Below, piece after piece: positions 1 to 7,305 of a stretch of 46,612 nucleotides of DNA. The first letter of the stretch is position 1. The number at the start of each line of letters is the position of its first letter. Source of the stretch: Ruminococcus sp. UBA4240 (GTDB lineage Bacteria; Bacillota; Clostridia; Oscillospirales; Ruminococcaceae); contig DGXE01000019.1 of the NCBI GenBank assembly GCA_002395525.1, positions 1 through 46,612 of the forward strand, read 5' to 3'. The notes under the pieces are model-generated. The model made no database searches, was not told the origin of the DNA, and was given only the letters and a program-made list of their open reading frames with translations. A program made the position numbers and the translations under genes.

Positions 1-59
1 GGTAGAGCAACTGACTCTTAATCAGTGGGTCCTGGGTTCGAGTCCCCGATGGTGCACCA
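1..59 (+). tRNA. tRNA-Lys (CTT), 5' end outside the window
   Basis: The window opens inside a tRNA: D-arm remainder, anticodon stem ACTGA/TCAGT with loop CTCTTAA (anticodon CTT, Lys), variable loop, T-arm with TTCGAGT, acceptor strand ATGGTGC, discriminator A and an encoded CCA at 57-59. The first ~15 bases (expected GCACCAT plus the start of the D-arm) are missing. One T-stem pair is mismatched. Its 3' end is the template of the tandem units that follow. Confidence 0.93.
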
Positions 60-296
60 AATTCTTTTGGTGATGTCAAATGGGGCGAACCAACTGAGCA
101 TAATCAGCGGGGTTGGTTTGGTTCCCGATAGTGCACCAAATTCTTTTGGTGATCTCAAATGGGGCGAACCAACTGAGCATAATCAGTGGGGCTGGTTCGG
201 TTCCCGATGGTGCACCAAATTCTTTTGGTGATGTCAAATGGGGCGAACCAACTGAGCATAATCAGCAGGGCTGGTTCGGTTCCCGATGGTGCACCA
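60..296 (+). repeat. Three tandem 79-bp tRNA-Lys-derived units
   Basis: Units at 60-138, 139-217 and 218-296 each end in GTGCACCA, exactly 79 bp apart. They are nearly identical to each other. The 3' two thirds of each aligns with the preceding tRNA-Lys (AACTGA..ATAATCAG.., a T-arm-like GGTTCGGTTCCCGAT, then GGTGCACCA). The anticodon loop is altered and one base short, and the 5' acceptor and D-arm are replaced by unrelated sequence (AATTCTTTTGGTGATGTCAA). They cannot fold as normal tRNAs. Each still forms GAACCA/TGGTTC around CTGA/TCAG, and CACCAAA/TTTGGTG across the unit junction. Most likely decayed duplications; a structured RNA role is possible. Confidence 0.85.
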
Positions 297-312
297 AATA
301 TAATTTTTTCAT

Positions 313-389
313 GGACCATTAGCTCAGTTGGTTAGAGCTCCCGGCTCATAACCGGTAGGTCCGGGGTTCGAGTCCCTGATGGTCCACCA
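313..389 (+). tRNA. tRNA-Met (CAT)
   Basis: A complete 77-nt cloverleaf. Acceptor GGACCAT pairs with ATGGTCC, followed by discriminator A and an encoded CCA at 387-389. D-arm contains AGCTCAGTTGGTTAGAGC; anticodon loop CTCATAA gives CAT at 347-349. The normal acceptor pairing and D-arm argue for elongator Met (or Ile2 with modified C34) rather than initiator tRNA. Confidence 0.95.
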
Positions 390-394
390 TGTAA

Positions 395-428
395 TCAAGG
401 TGTTCAAGCTTTGCCTTGGACACCTTGA
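395..428 (+). other. Inverted repeat between tRNA-Met and tRNA-Leu
   Basis: TCAAGGTGT (395-403) and ACACCTTGA (420-428) are perfectly complementary over 9 bp and extend by a T-G and a C-G pair. No T-tract follows, so this is more likely a processing hairpin within a polycistronic tRNA transcript than a terminator. Confidence 0.6.
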
Positions 429-435
429 CGTATAT

Positions 436-522
436 GCCGGTGTGATGGAATTGGCAGACGTGTTGGACTCAAAATCCAATGGTAGCAATACCGTGCGGGT
501 TCGACCCCCGCCACCGGCACCA
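436..522 (+). tRNA. tRNA-Leu (CAA)
   Basis: An 87-nt class II tRNA with a long variable arm. Acceptor GCCGGTG pairs with CACCGGC, then A and an encoded CCA at 520-522. Anticodon stem TTGGA/TCCAA holds loop CTCAAAA with anticodon CAA at 470-472. T-loop is TTCGACC. Confidence 0.96.
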
Positions 523-539
523 TTACACCATTAGCAGAC

Positions 540-576
540 CGCAGGTTCTTTGATTTAGAGCCTGCGTTTTTCTTTT
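540..576 (+). terminator. Intrinsic terminator of the tRNA cluster
   Basis: A 10-bp stem CGCAGGTTCT / AGAGCCTGCG with one wobble pair and loop TTGATTT, followed by TTTTTCTTTT. It lies 17 bp after tRNA-Leu. Confidence 0.85.
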
Positions 577-592
577 CATACTAATTTCTGAC

Positions 593-705
593 CGATGTAT
601 AGACAAGAAACAAGCCGCAAATGCTTGAATATAAGATATTTGAGGCTTGGAGATCGTCTATACATCGAGGAAGAATCAGTATCACCCTCATGCTCATCTT
701 CCTCG
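593..705. other. Two adjacent large inverted repeats, function unknown
   Basis: CGATGTATAGAC (593-604) is perfectly complementary to GTCTATACATCG (656-667), with a nested CAAGCC/GGCTTG pair (611-616, 644-649). It is followed at once by CGAGGAAGA (666-674) and TCTTCCTCG (697-705), sharing two bases with the first. The pair sits after the tRNA terminator and upstream of the hydrolase promoter, so it is outside both predicted transcripts. It could be a small RNA, a mobile-element scar or a protein-binding region. Confidence 0.55.
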
Positions 706-722
706 TCCCCGATGGCAAAGGA

Positions 723-751
723 TTGCAATTTCCGGAGCGGTATGATATAAT
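723..751 (+). promoter_or_regulatory. Sigma-A promoter of the alpha/beta hydrolase
   Basis: TTGCAA at 723-728, a 17-bp spacer, and TATAAT at 746-751 preceded by an extended -10 TG (743-744). Predicted start of transcription near 758, about 35-50 bases before the start codon. Confidence 0.8.
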
Positions 752-792
752 AGGGGTAAACGTGGGCGATCGGCTTACTTGAGATCCTAAAA

Positions 793-1551
793 ATGTGGTG
801 TGATATGAACTATAAAGAATTTGGCAAGGATAATCCCAAAGCCATAATGCTTCTCCACGGAGGTGGTCTGTCCTGGTGGAATTACCGTGAGGAAGCAGAA
901 GCTCTGAAAAATGAATACCATGTCATTATCCCGGTATTAGACGGTCACGCAGGAAGTGATAAGCATTTTACCACGATCGAGGATAATGCCTGCGACATTA
1001 TTTCTTTTATACAGGGACACCTGGGCGGTCATGTTTTTCTGATCGGCGGATTGTCCCTCGGCGGTCAGATCCTGCTCGAAATGCTGTCACAGCAAGGCGA
1101 TATATGTAAGCACGCTATTATAGAAAGTGCAATGGCTGTTCCGTCAAAACTCACCAATGCTTTGATACGTCCTGCCTTTGGCTGCAGTTACCCGCTTATC
1201 AGGCAGAAATGGTTTTCCAAACTGCAATTCCGGCAGCTGCGTATTAAGCCTGAATTGTTTGACGATTACTACCGTGATACCTGTCTGATACAAAAGAATG
1301 ATATGATCGCTTTCCTCAAAGCGAATACATCTTATATGCTAAAGGAATCGTTCAGACGGTGTTCGGCAAGTGTCCATATTTATTTTGGAGAGAAGGAAGA
1401 TCGGGGTATCAAAAGATCTGCCCGTGTGATCCATGAAGCACTTCCATTAAGTTCGATAACAGGACTTACGGAAATGTATCACGGAGAATTCTCTATCAAT
1501 CATTCCCATGATTACATTAACGCTATCAGGACGATTGCCAATGGATCGTAA
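793..1551 (+). CDS. Alpha/beta hydrolase
   Basis: A 252-residue cytoplasmic alpha/beta-hydrolase-fold protein. The oxyanion HGGG is at residues 22-25, the nucleophile elbow GLSLG has Ser88, and a late YHGEF supplies a likely catalytic His230; the acid is probably in the GEKED stretch near 199-203. The substrate cannot be told; relatives include esterases and acyl hydrolases. The start is uncertain: ATG at 793 or 805 (MNYKEFG), neither with a strong ribosome binding site. It is a single-gene unit with its own promoter, and its base composition looks lower in GC than most of the window, which with the tRNA neighbours would fit acquisition by transfer. Confidence 0.85.
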   Translation: MWCDMNYKEFGKDNPKAIMLLHGGGLSWWNYREEAEALKNEYHVIIPVLDGHAGSDKHFTTIEDNACDIISFIQGHLGGHVFLIGGLSLGGQILLEMLSQQGDICKHAIIESAMAVPSKLTNALIRPAFGCSYPLIRQKWFSKLQFRQLRIKPELFDDYYRDTCLIQKNDMIAFLKANTSYMLKESFRRCSASVHIYFGEKEDRGIKRSARVIHEALPLSSITGLTEMYHGEFSINHSHDYINAIRTIANGS

Positions 1552-1641
1552 CATTGCTTCCTATATCAATTTCACGAGGAGTATCATAGTATCAACGCTA
1601 AATCTCCCGGAGCAACAGCTTTTCATCACCGCTATTTCTGA

Positions 1642-2291
1642 TCATTCGGGCTTCTTACGAAACAGCATTCTTACAAACCACACGATCATACCGCCGTTCA
1701 TACAAAATGTGTAAAGCCCCTTGGAAAAAGCACTTTCAGGCAGGATCACTGAAACTGCGCCTATCAGACCTATCCATGTCAGCGGGGTGAAGAACGCCTC
1801 CCTGCGGCTCAGATATGTCCGCCCCTTTGCAATGACCAGTATCAGGTCGATGAAAGCCACGGCAATAATGACGTATGACAGGTAAAGCGCAACGTTCAAT
1901 ACTCCGCCCATATCCTGCGAAAACTGTACTGCTTGTTCATTGCCGCATTTCCATACGAATAGACATAAACATTGAGTGCCACAACAAAGTGCAGGATGAA
2001 CCGGGCAAAAGTCAGGAATGCAAATATCCTTGATGCCCCCGCCTTGTCCTTTTCGGACTTCATCAGTTCGGAAATATGGGTACAGCCCTGATGCATGAAC
2101 AGAACACCGATCACTGCGGTTATTACCGTAGCAGTGATTTTTGCAGGCGGATACTCAGCACCGTGTCCTGCACTGATAAAGTAAAACACATCGCCGTTTA
2201 CCCTTGCAGGGTCAACGGCTCCCAACAGCCAGTCCCCTACCCCGAACAGAATACAGCCTATGAGTCCTTGCAGTGTATATTTCTTATCCAT
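1642..2291 (-). pseudogene. Frameshifted multi-pass membrane protein (DUF6796-like)
   Basis: Two overlapping reading frames together make one membrane protein: 1896-2291 (N-terminal 131 residues, starting MDKKYTLQGLIGC) and 1642-1911 (C-terminal 89 residues, starting MGGVLNVAL). A -1 shift at the TTTT run just before the overlap would join them smoothly (...YSF-SQDMGGVLN...), giving about 215 residues with five to six hydrophobic segments. I recognise the N-terminus as like DUF6796 membrane proteins of Clostridia, with moderate confidence. Either a real disruption, a sequencing slip of one T, or programmed slippage. Promoter and ribosome binding site (GAGGGC) are intact. Confidence 0.65.
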
Positions 2292-2324
2292 ATGCCCTCG
2301 CTGTCAGATCAAAGACTATGTTTA

Positions 2325-2346
2325 ATGGTTAGCTATAACTAACCAT
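2325..2346. promoter_or_regulatory. Palindromic operator candidate
   Basis: ATGGTTAG (2325-2332) and CTAACCAT (2339-2346) form a perfect 8-bp palindrome around a 6-bp centre. It covers the predicted transcription start of the leftward promoter at 2352-2380, the classic place for a repressor site. The half-site resembles MarR- or TetR-family operators; no such regulator lies in the window. Confidence 0.65.
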
Positions 2347-2351
2347 AAGCT

Positions 2352-2380
2352 ATTATAGCACTTACACCGGAAAAAGTCAA
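2352..2380 (-). promoter_or_regulatory. Sigma-A promoter of the split membrane protein
   Basis: Reading leftward: TTGACT (2375-2380), a 17-bp spacer, TATAAT (2352-2357). Near-consensus. The start codon is about 55 bases further on at 2291. Confidence 0.85.
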
Positions 2381-2460
2381 CCGCCAATGGCTTTGGCTGC
2401 TGATTGCTCGTCAACAGACAGACGAGTTCCATTTTCTTACCTTTATACATATACACAGCA

Positions 2461-2491
2461 GTAAGCGGCAGGTCAAACCCTGCCGCTTTAC
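2461..2491 (-). terminator. Hairpin after the FG-GAP-like gene
   Basis: GTAAGCGGCAGG (2461-2472) pairs with CCTGCCGCTTTAC (2479-2491) with one bulged base, directly after the stop codon of the leftward gene. There is no good U-tract, so it may be a 3'-end stabilising hairpin rather than an efficient terminator. Confidence 0.6.
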
Positions 2492-3061
2492 TTACACTGT
2501 TTGCGAGTATGTGGAGCTCTCATCCAGCCGCACAAGCCCCCACGTTCCCCAGTACCAGCGGGAAACCGTGTTATCCGTGGAGGTGACGGAGATCACTCCC
2601 CTGTCGTCCGCCTCCACCTTCTTTCCCGTGACGGGCATCCGGGAGGACATCCATATGGGGCGCAGCCGTGATGCCCGCTCCTTATCCCACTGATAGATGA
2701 AGAGGTGCTCGGAGAACTCATCCTTGTCATCCTCCTCCCAGAAGGGCTGATAAGGCCCGTAGCTGCCCTTTTTCCAGACGTGGAGGAGCACGTTGTCAGC
2801 GCCGTCACGGTCTATGTCAGCGATGATGCAGTCCGCCACGAACCACTCCTCATCAGAGGTATATGCCCCGGTGTCCGATGACATTTCAAGTACCCCATCG
2901 CATAAGGAGATCCGGACACTCTCGCCGCATATGTCATACATTCCGTCCTGCTGTGAAAGCACCGCCCAGCGGGGGATGTCACGGCGCATACTGTCACGCT
3001 TAGTCACAGCGCCGCCGCATACGGCACCCCCCAGTACGGAAAGCAACACAGCCTTAATCAT
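2492..3061 (-). CDS. Small secreted FG-GAP-like protein
   Basis: A 189-residue protein starting at ATG 3061 (MIKAVLLSVLGG). The open frame extends further upstream, but that part lies inside the preceding gene; the ATG overlaps the DUF3160 stop codon (ATGATTAA), so translation is probably coupled. The N-terminus is a hydrophobic signal or anchor segment. The middle, ADIDRDGADNVLLHVWKKGS, resembles the calcium-binding DxDxDG loop of FG-GAP/VCBS repeats. Function unknown; it probably acts at the cell surface with its lipoprotein partner. Confidence 0.7.
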   Translation of the reverse strand: MIKAVLLSVLGGAVCGGAVTKRDSMRRDIPRWAVLSQQDGMYDICGESVRISLCDGVLEMSSDTGAYTSDEEWFVADCIIADIDRDGADNVLLHVWKKGSYGPYQPFWEEDDKDEFSEHLFIYQWDKERASRLRPIWMSSRMPVTGKKVEADDRGVISVTSTDNTVSRWYWGTWGLVRLDESSTYSQTV

Positions 3062-5351
3062 CAAATTTAAGGAAATAGATGAGATCCTCATACCACTTGG
3101 GATAGGTGATGCTTTCGTCCTTTTCATAGCGGAAGTCCCATTCTCCGTCAGATACAGGCATAATGCCGAGCTTTACGTACCATTCATCGTCGGTGAGCCT
3201 GTCTGATACAGGCTGGGAGAACTCATAGAAGGAATAGGTCATGCCGGAGGCTACTTTAAGCTGCCCGTCCACCTCTACTATTACATATATCTCCATGGGC
3301 TGACCTGTCCCTACCTCCAGGCACAGACCTGCATCCGGGTCGGTGGCAACGTCGGCTATCACAGCGGCAGGATGCTCCCTTGCATCGTGGTATTCCTCGT
3401 CCGGGTACTCATCATCCATGACCTTCTGCCAGAAATGCTCCAACTGTCCCCCGTAGGAGCGGATAAGGTCAAATTCCTCGTCTGTGGGCAGCTCTCCTGT
3501 AAGCTCCTTTACTGTAATGGTGCGAAGCTTTCCTGCAAGCTGGGCTAAGATATCCAGCTCCTCCCTGTCGCCCTCATCCAGCAGGCCGTATTTGTCAAGC
3601 CCTTCGGATGTGGCTTTGACCAGCTTTTCAAGGCGGCCGAACACCAGAGGCTCAGGCTCCACATATCCCCTGTCATCCGCCACGGGTACGCCGGCTCCCC
3701 CCATTTCCGCCATGACCTGCTTGGAGTAGAGTATGTTATCATGCTTTAGCTCCGCATAGCTGCCGCTGAAGGTCATAAGAGCCTTGCGCTGCCATGCATC
3801 GCTTCTCATAAAGGGAGGATAGCTCTCCCCCTTCTCCTCTATCACAGGCTTTAGTGTGTAGAGCCAGGCGGAATACAGGGAGCTTTCCCATGTGTCTGTA
3901 TCTGCGGTGCTTACAGTCTCACGCACCTTTGACATCTGCTCCTCATAATTGGGATAGTCGGTGCTCCCCTGCTCCTTAAGTATCTCCAATGCCTTCTCGG
4001 AGCCGAATGCCGCAGAAACGTCCAGCACATCTGGGAGCATCCTCTTCTGCCTGTCTGCGGGAAGCTCCTCATTCTCCTCCACCTGACGGTAGACAAGCTG
4101 AGTAAACACCGCCTCATCCACGGAGAAACGCTGACCCATGAATCTAAAGCCGCTGTTGGCTGCCGCCTGCTCCTCGTCGCTGTCCGCCGCCCATACGGGA
4201 ACAGAGTTTATCTGCGGAGCGGGAAGTGTGCTGCATCTCTCCATAGTCTGCTGCCATTTGTCACCGTTCTCCACAACGGCGGTGAGATCCGCACCTGCTC
4301 CATATATCTCATCTATAAGTGCACGCATCTCATAATAGCCTATGTTGTCAGCAGCTCCGGAGAAGAAGGTGGTCACGGAGTAGATCTCGCTCCACATATC
4401 AAGGGCATCACCCTCAAGGGCAAGGGTCATGAGCACCGCTGAACGGGCGCTGTCCTCCTCATCCAGCCTGAAGCCTATCCTGCCGTACCACATCATGCTC
4501 TTGAAATACTTTTTGAGCTGCTCGGTGCTGTCATAGTAGCCGCGGGGCTTGTACTGGCTGTAATCCTCCATGACATCGGGAAAAATCACGGAATAGGCTA
4601 TGCCCTCTCCTGCATTTATCTGTGCAAGCTCTGCGGAGACCATATCAGAGACCGCATCGGGAACCACGGTGTTTTCATCGCAGAGGGCGCACCCTGTGGC
4701 AAAGAAGGCAAGGTTTTCCCTTGCAGCATTCTCCCACTCGGTGCCCACAAGTGTATCGTACTGCGCCTTTGCTTTGTCAAGCATAGTTCTTGATAGCTCG
4801 GCTGCCCTGTCACACAGCTTGTTTTCCTCAGTCTTCCGGAGCAGGTGGGCAAAGTACAGATGATAGGTGTGCATCATGGAATCCACTGTGACAAAATTCG
4901 CCCGCACCCTGTACCTGTTTGTCTCATACAGCTCGAAGAATTCATCGTAGCCGCCGGAGTAGAGCACAAACCCGTTCTTGGCAAGGAGCTCCTTCCTGCC
5001 ACTGTAATCCACCCACTGGTTTGTGTCAAAATCCCCCTCGAACTCGCCGAAGTACACGTTGGAAAGATCGCTTTCCCACATCTGATAGCTTGCCGTGGGG
5101 GTTATCTCCTCTTCATCCCCGAATATGCCGTCGAGCATAACGGGACGGCTCACAGCCTGCGCAGCCGCAGTACTGTCGGAAAGGGCGGTGTCCGCAGAGG
5201 TTTCGCTTTCAGTCTCAGTTACAGCAGCCTCAGTCACAGCAGAGTCTGTCCCGCTCTCGCTGACTGCCTCGGGAACTGTTTCGCTGATGGGGCTGCCGCA
5301 CCCTGCCATAATAAGGCACAGAGCCATAAGCCCTGCCAAACGTCTTTTCAT
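3054..5351 (-). CDS. DUF3160 surface lipoprotein
   Basis: A 765-residue lipoprotein. The signal peptide MKRRLAGLMALCLIMAGC has a lipobox ending at Cys18, followed by a Ser/Thr/Glu/Ala-rich linker to about residue 70. The rest matches the DUF3160 family, recognisable from YSGRKELLAKNGFVLYSGG and the SMMHTYHLYF region. Family members are extracellular proteins of Clostridia and other bacteria with no established activity. It has a consensus promoter (5411-5439) and a good ribosome binding site (AGGAGAGAGG). The small FG-GAP-like gene follows with overlapping stop and start. Confidence 0.88.
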   Translation of the reverse strand: MKRRLAGLMALCLIMAGCGSPISETVPEAVSESGTDSAVTEAAVTETESETSADTALSDSTAAAQAVSRPVMLDGIFGDEEEITPTASYQMWESDLSNVYFGEFEGDFDTNQWVDYSGRKELLAKNGFVLYSGGYDEFFELYETNRYRVRANFVTVDSMMHTYHLYFAHLLRKTEENKLCDRAAELSRTMLDKAKAQYDTLVGTEWENAARENLAFFATGCALCDENTVVPDAVSDMVSAELAQINAGEGIAYSVIFPDVMEDYSQYKPRGYYDSTEQLKKYFKSMMWYGRIGFRLDEEDSARSAVLMTLALEGDALDMWSEIYSVTTFFSGAADNIGYYEMRALIDEIYGAGADLTAVVENGDKWQQTMERCSTLPAPQINSVPVWAADSDEEQAAANSGFRFMGQRFSVDEAVFTQLVYRQVEENEELPADRQKRMLPDVLDVSAAFGSEKALEILKEQGSTDYPNYEEQMSKVRETVSTADTDTWESSLYSAWLYTLKPVIEEKGESYPPFMRSDAWQRKALMTFSGSYAELKHDNILYSKQVMAEMGGAGVPVADDRGYVEPEPLVFGRLEKLVKATSEGLDKYGLLDEGDREELDILAQLAGKLRTITVKELTGELPTDEEFDLIRSYGGQLEHFWQKVMDDEYPDEEYHDAREHPAAVIADVATDPDAGLCLEVGTGQPMEIYVIVEVDGQLKVASGMTYSFYEFSQPVSDRLTDDEWYVKLGIMPVSDGEWDFRYEKDESITYPKWYEDLIYFLKFDD

Positions 5352-5410
5352 ATCCTCTCTCCTTTTCGTCCTGTCATAGGTAGCCTTTGCTGATGCCTTT
5401 GCTGTAACCC

Positions 5411-5439
5411 ATTATACAGAAAAACAGAACATATGTCAA
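5411..5439 (-). promoter_or_regulatory. Consensus promoter of the DUF3160 operon
   Basis: Reading leftward: TTGACA (5434-5439), 17-bp spacer, TATAAT (5411-5416), both perfect consensus. It starts about 12 bp past the T-tract of the upstream non-coding RNA, so the two transcripts are independent. Confidence 0.9.
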
Positions 5440-5451
5440 CCATATACCCAA

Positions 5452-5487
5452 AAAAAGCAAAAATCCCCTGCCCCAGAGGTACAGGAG
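5452..5487 (-). terminator. Terminator of the non-coding RNA
   Basis: CTCCTG (5482-5487) pairs with CAGGGG (5465-5470), extended inward by CC/GG pairs, then a U-rich tail read from the A-rich stretch 5451-5463. Confidence 0.75.
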
Positions 5488-5770
5488 ATCTGCGCTTCGA
5501 TGTTCCTTTTGCAACAAGAACATGCCATAACAACAAGCATAGTTCATGCGCCGCCGACAGCATCCTTTAAGTCAACTCTTATGTCACAACGATTGTCATC
5601 CGCAAGTATGAGCCTGTACCATCACCTTTTACAGCGATGCGGAAGTGTACGACCAACCCCTGCGGTCTTGCAATGCAGCTTGGATCTGCAAGGCGCTCCG
5701 TGACCCGTCGGTCAGTGAAGCCCTCCCGAAACGACCCGTCAGCCGCCCCGGGATACCTTGCTCTCGTTGT
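5452..5770 (-). ncRNA. Structured non-coding RNA of ~317 nt, family not recognised
   Basis: A consensus promoter (5775-5803) and an intrinsic terminator (5452-5487) bound this leftward transcript, predicted to start at A5770 or A5768. It has no convincing reading frame. A long-range 7-bp helix ACAACGA/TCGTTGT (5764-5770 with 5586-5592) closes a ~185-nt 5' domain. Inside are CTTGCA/TGCAAG, TCCGCA/TGCGGA and CATC/GATG hairpins and a duplicated GACGGGTC. The 3' part has GCAT/ATGC and ATGTTC/GAACAT hairpins before the terminator. I looked for marks of RNase P RNA, tmRNA, SRP RNA, T-box and common riboswitches and saw none. A trans-acting RNA or an attenuated leader are both possible. Confidence 0.65.
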
Positions 5771-5774
5771 AACC

Positions 5775-5803
5775 ATTATATAACATCCGCAGGGAAAAGT
5801 CAA
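5775..5803 (-). promoter_or_regulatory. Promoter of the non-coding RNA
   Basis: Reading leftward: TTGACT (5798-5803), 17-bp spacer, TATAAT (5775-5780). The initial transcribed region shares a GGTTACA-like start with the DUF3160 promoter. Confidence 0.85.
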
Positions 5804-6086
5804 TAGTTTTTGCAATTTTTTATGATAAAAAATGTGAATTTGTGTGATGATTTAGTTTATGCTGTATTAATATTCCCTGATTAGTAGGTTTTTCACATTG
5901 ATTTTTGTACTTTAAGCAAATATCTCTGATTTTTGCAATATGGAAATCAAGGAAACCTATAATTATCACAATATGATATTTTGATATATCACATTTTCAG
6001 ATATTATTCTCTCACATTATCAGTCTATTTATTGTAACCATTTTGTAACTATTTGCATATTTCTGCACCTTTTCACCTCTAATAAT
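5804..6086. other. AT-rich spacer without genes
   Basis: About 280 bp, clearly richer in AT than its surroundings, between the non-coding RNA promoter and the pilT terminator. It has several imperfect AT palindromes around 5970-6000 but no reading frame, promoter pair or structured element I can defend. Confidence 0.5.
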
Positions 6087-6116
6087 CATAAAAATCCACC
6101 CCGTTTCCGGGGTGGA
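6087..6116 (-). terminator. Terminator of pilT
   Basis: TCCACCCCG (6095-6103) and CGGGGTGGA (6108-6116) form a 9-bp stem with a 4-base loop, read leftward into a U-tract (A-rich 6088-6094 on the plus strand). It is 6 bp past the pilT stop codon. Confidence 0.88.
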
Positions 6117-6122
6117 CATTTG

Positions 6123-7229
6123 TCAGCCTGTTATAACAGTAGACTTCATATAGCGCTCGAACTCGGCAATATCCGTGCTCTTCTCTCTTGCATGGATCTC
6201 GGTTATCTTGCCCGCCTTTACCATTCTTGCAAGCTCCTGGTCAAGGGACATCATGCCGTCCTTCTTGCCGGACTGGATGGCAGAGGGTATCATATGCACC
6301 TTGTTATCACGGATCATGGCCTTTACAGGGTCAGTACCGTTGAGTATTTCAAGGGCAGCCACACGTCCCTTGCCGTCAGCGGTGGGGATCAAGGTCTGGG
6401 CGCATATGCCCACGATAACGGTGGCAAGCTGCGTTCTGATCTGGTTCTGCTGATGTGCGGGGAATGCGTCGATGATACGGTTTATAGTATCAGCTGCGGA
6501 TGTGGTGTGAAGTGTGGACATTACAAGGTGTCCTGTTTCAGCGGCAGTGATGGCTGCTGAAATGGTCTCGTAGTCACGCATCTCTCCGACCAGTATAACG
6601 TCCGGGTCTTCACGAAGAGCCGCACGCAGTGACATGGAGAAGGATTCAACGTCGTCGCCTACCTCACGCTGGTTCACCATGCACCTCTTGTGCTCGTGAA
6701 CGTACTCGATAGGATCCTCTACGGTGATGATATGGGCGGATTTGTTGCAGTTTACATAGTCTATCATTGCTGCAAGAGTGGTGGACTTACCGGAACCCGT
6801 AGGCCCTGTGATGAGTATAAGGCCTCTGGGACGAAGTGCAAAGTCGCCCAGTATGGGGGGCAGGTCAAGATCCTCCAGAGTGGGTATATCATTTCTCAGC
6901 AGACGGATGGAAATAGCCGTGTCGCCTCTCTGGTGATATACGTTTACTCTGTGGCGGTAGCCCCTCTTGGTAACGTAGGAAAAGTCCGTATCGATGCGGT
7001 TCTTGATGTTCTCAAGGTTTCTGCCGCCGGTCATCTGCTCAACGATCTTCATGATGGCGCCGTCGGTCATTTCGGGGTAGGAGCTTAACTTCCTCAATGT
7101 ACCGTGGAGACGTACAATAGGCGAGATCTTCGTGGTAAAATGCACGTCGGAGCACCCCAGCACACGGGCCTCATCAAGGATCTTGTCAATATTCATGACA
7201 ATTCTTTCGGGCTTGTTGTCGAGTTCCAT
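6123..7229 (-). CDS. pilT: Type IV pilus retraction ATPase PilT
   Basis: A 368-residue cytoplasmic hexameric ATPase of the secretion-ATPase superfamily, which powers pilus disassembly. Walker A GPTGSGKST is at 142-150; the Asp-box/Walker B region LREDPDVILVGEMRD and the His-box STLHTTSAADTINRI are typical of PilT, as is the length. Start chosen for the GGAGG site seven bases upstream. It follows pilB by 76 bp. Its presence predicts twitching or retractile adhesion. Confidence 0.96.
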   Translation of the reverse strand: MELDNKPERIVMNIDKILDEARVLGCSDVHFTTKISPIVRLHGTLRKLSSYPEMTDGAIMKIVEQMTGGRNLENIKNRIDTDFSYVTKRGYRHRVNVYHQRGDTAISIRLLRNDIPTLEDLDLPPILGDFALRPRGLILITGPTGSGKSTTLAAMIDYVNCNKSAHIITVEDPIEYVHEHKRCMVNQREVGDDVESFSMSLRAALREDPDVILVGEMRDYETISAAITAAETGHLVMSTLHTTSAADTINRIIDAFPAHQQNQIRTQLATVIVGICAQTLIPTADGKGRVAALEILNGTDPVKAMIRDNKVHMIPSAIQSGKKDGMMSLDQELARMVKAGKITEIHAREKSTDIAEFERYMKSTVITG

Positions 7230-7305
7230 ATTATTCCTCCATCCTTGCCGCTGTCTTTGGCGGCAGTGTTGTTATTTATGCAATGAGGGTAAACTCATCA
7301 GGATA

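Noticed and set aside
60..296. CRISPR array
   Set aside because: Units are contiguous and identical throughout, without variable spacers, and derive from a tRNA.
25..322. Two short reading frames over the tRNA-derived units
   Set aside because: They are produced by the repeat period and lie over tRNA sequence; no ribosome binding site and no protein-like composition.
313..389. Initiator tRNA-fMet
   Set aside because: The acceptor end is fully paired and the D-arm and anticodon stem lack the initiator-specific GC run.
5452..5770. T-box, tmRNA, SRP RNA or RNase P RNA
   Set aside because: None of their landmark sequences (GGTGGTACCGCG, CCA-ending tRNA-like end, GGAAG S-domain loop, GAGGAAAGTCC) was found.
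5579..5815. 78-residue leftward reading frame
   Set aside because: Its start lies upstream of the promoter that drives this region, and the sequence is dominated by RNA structure.
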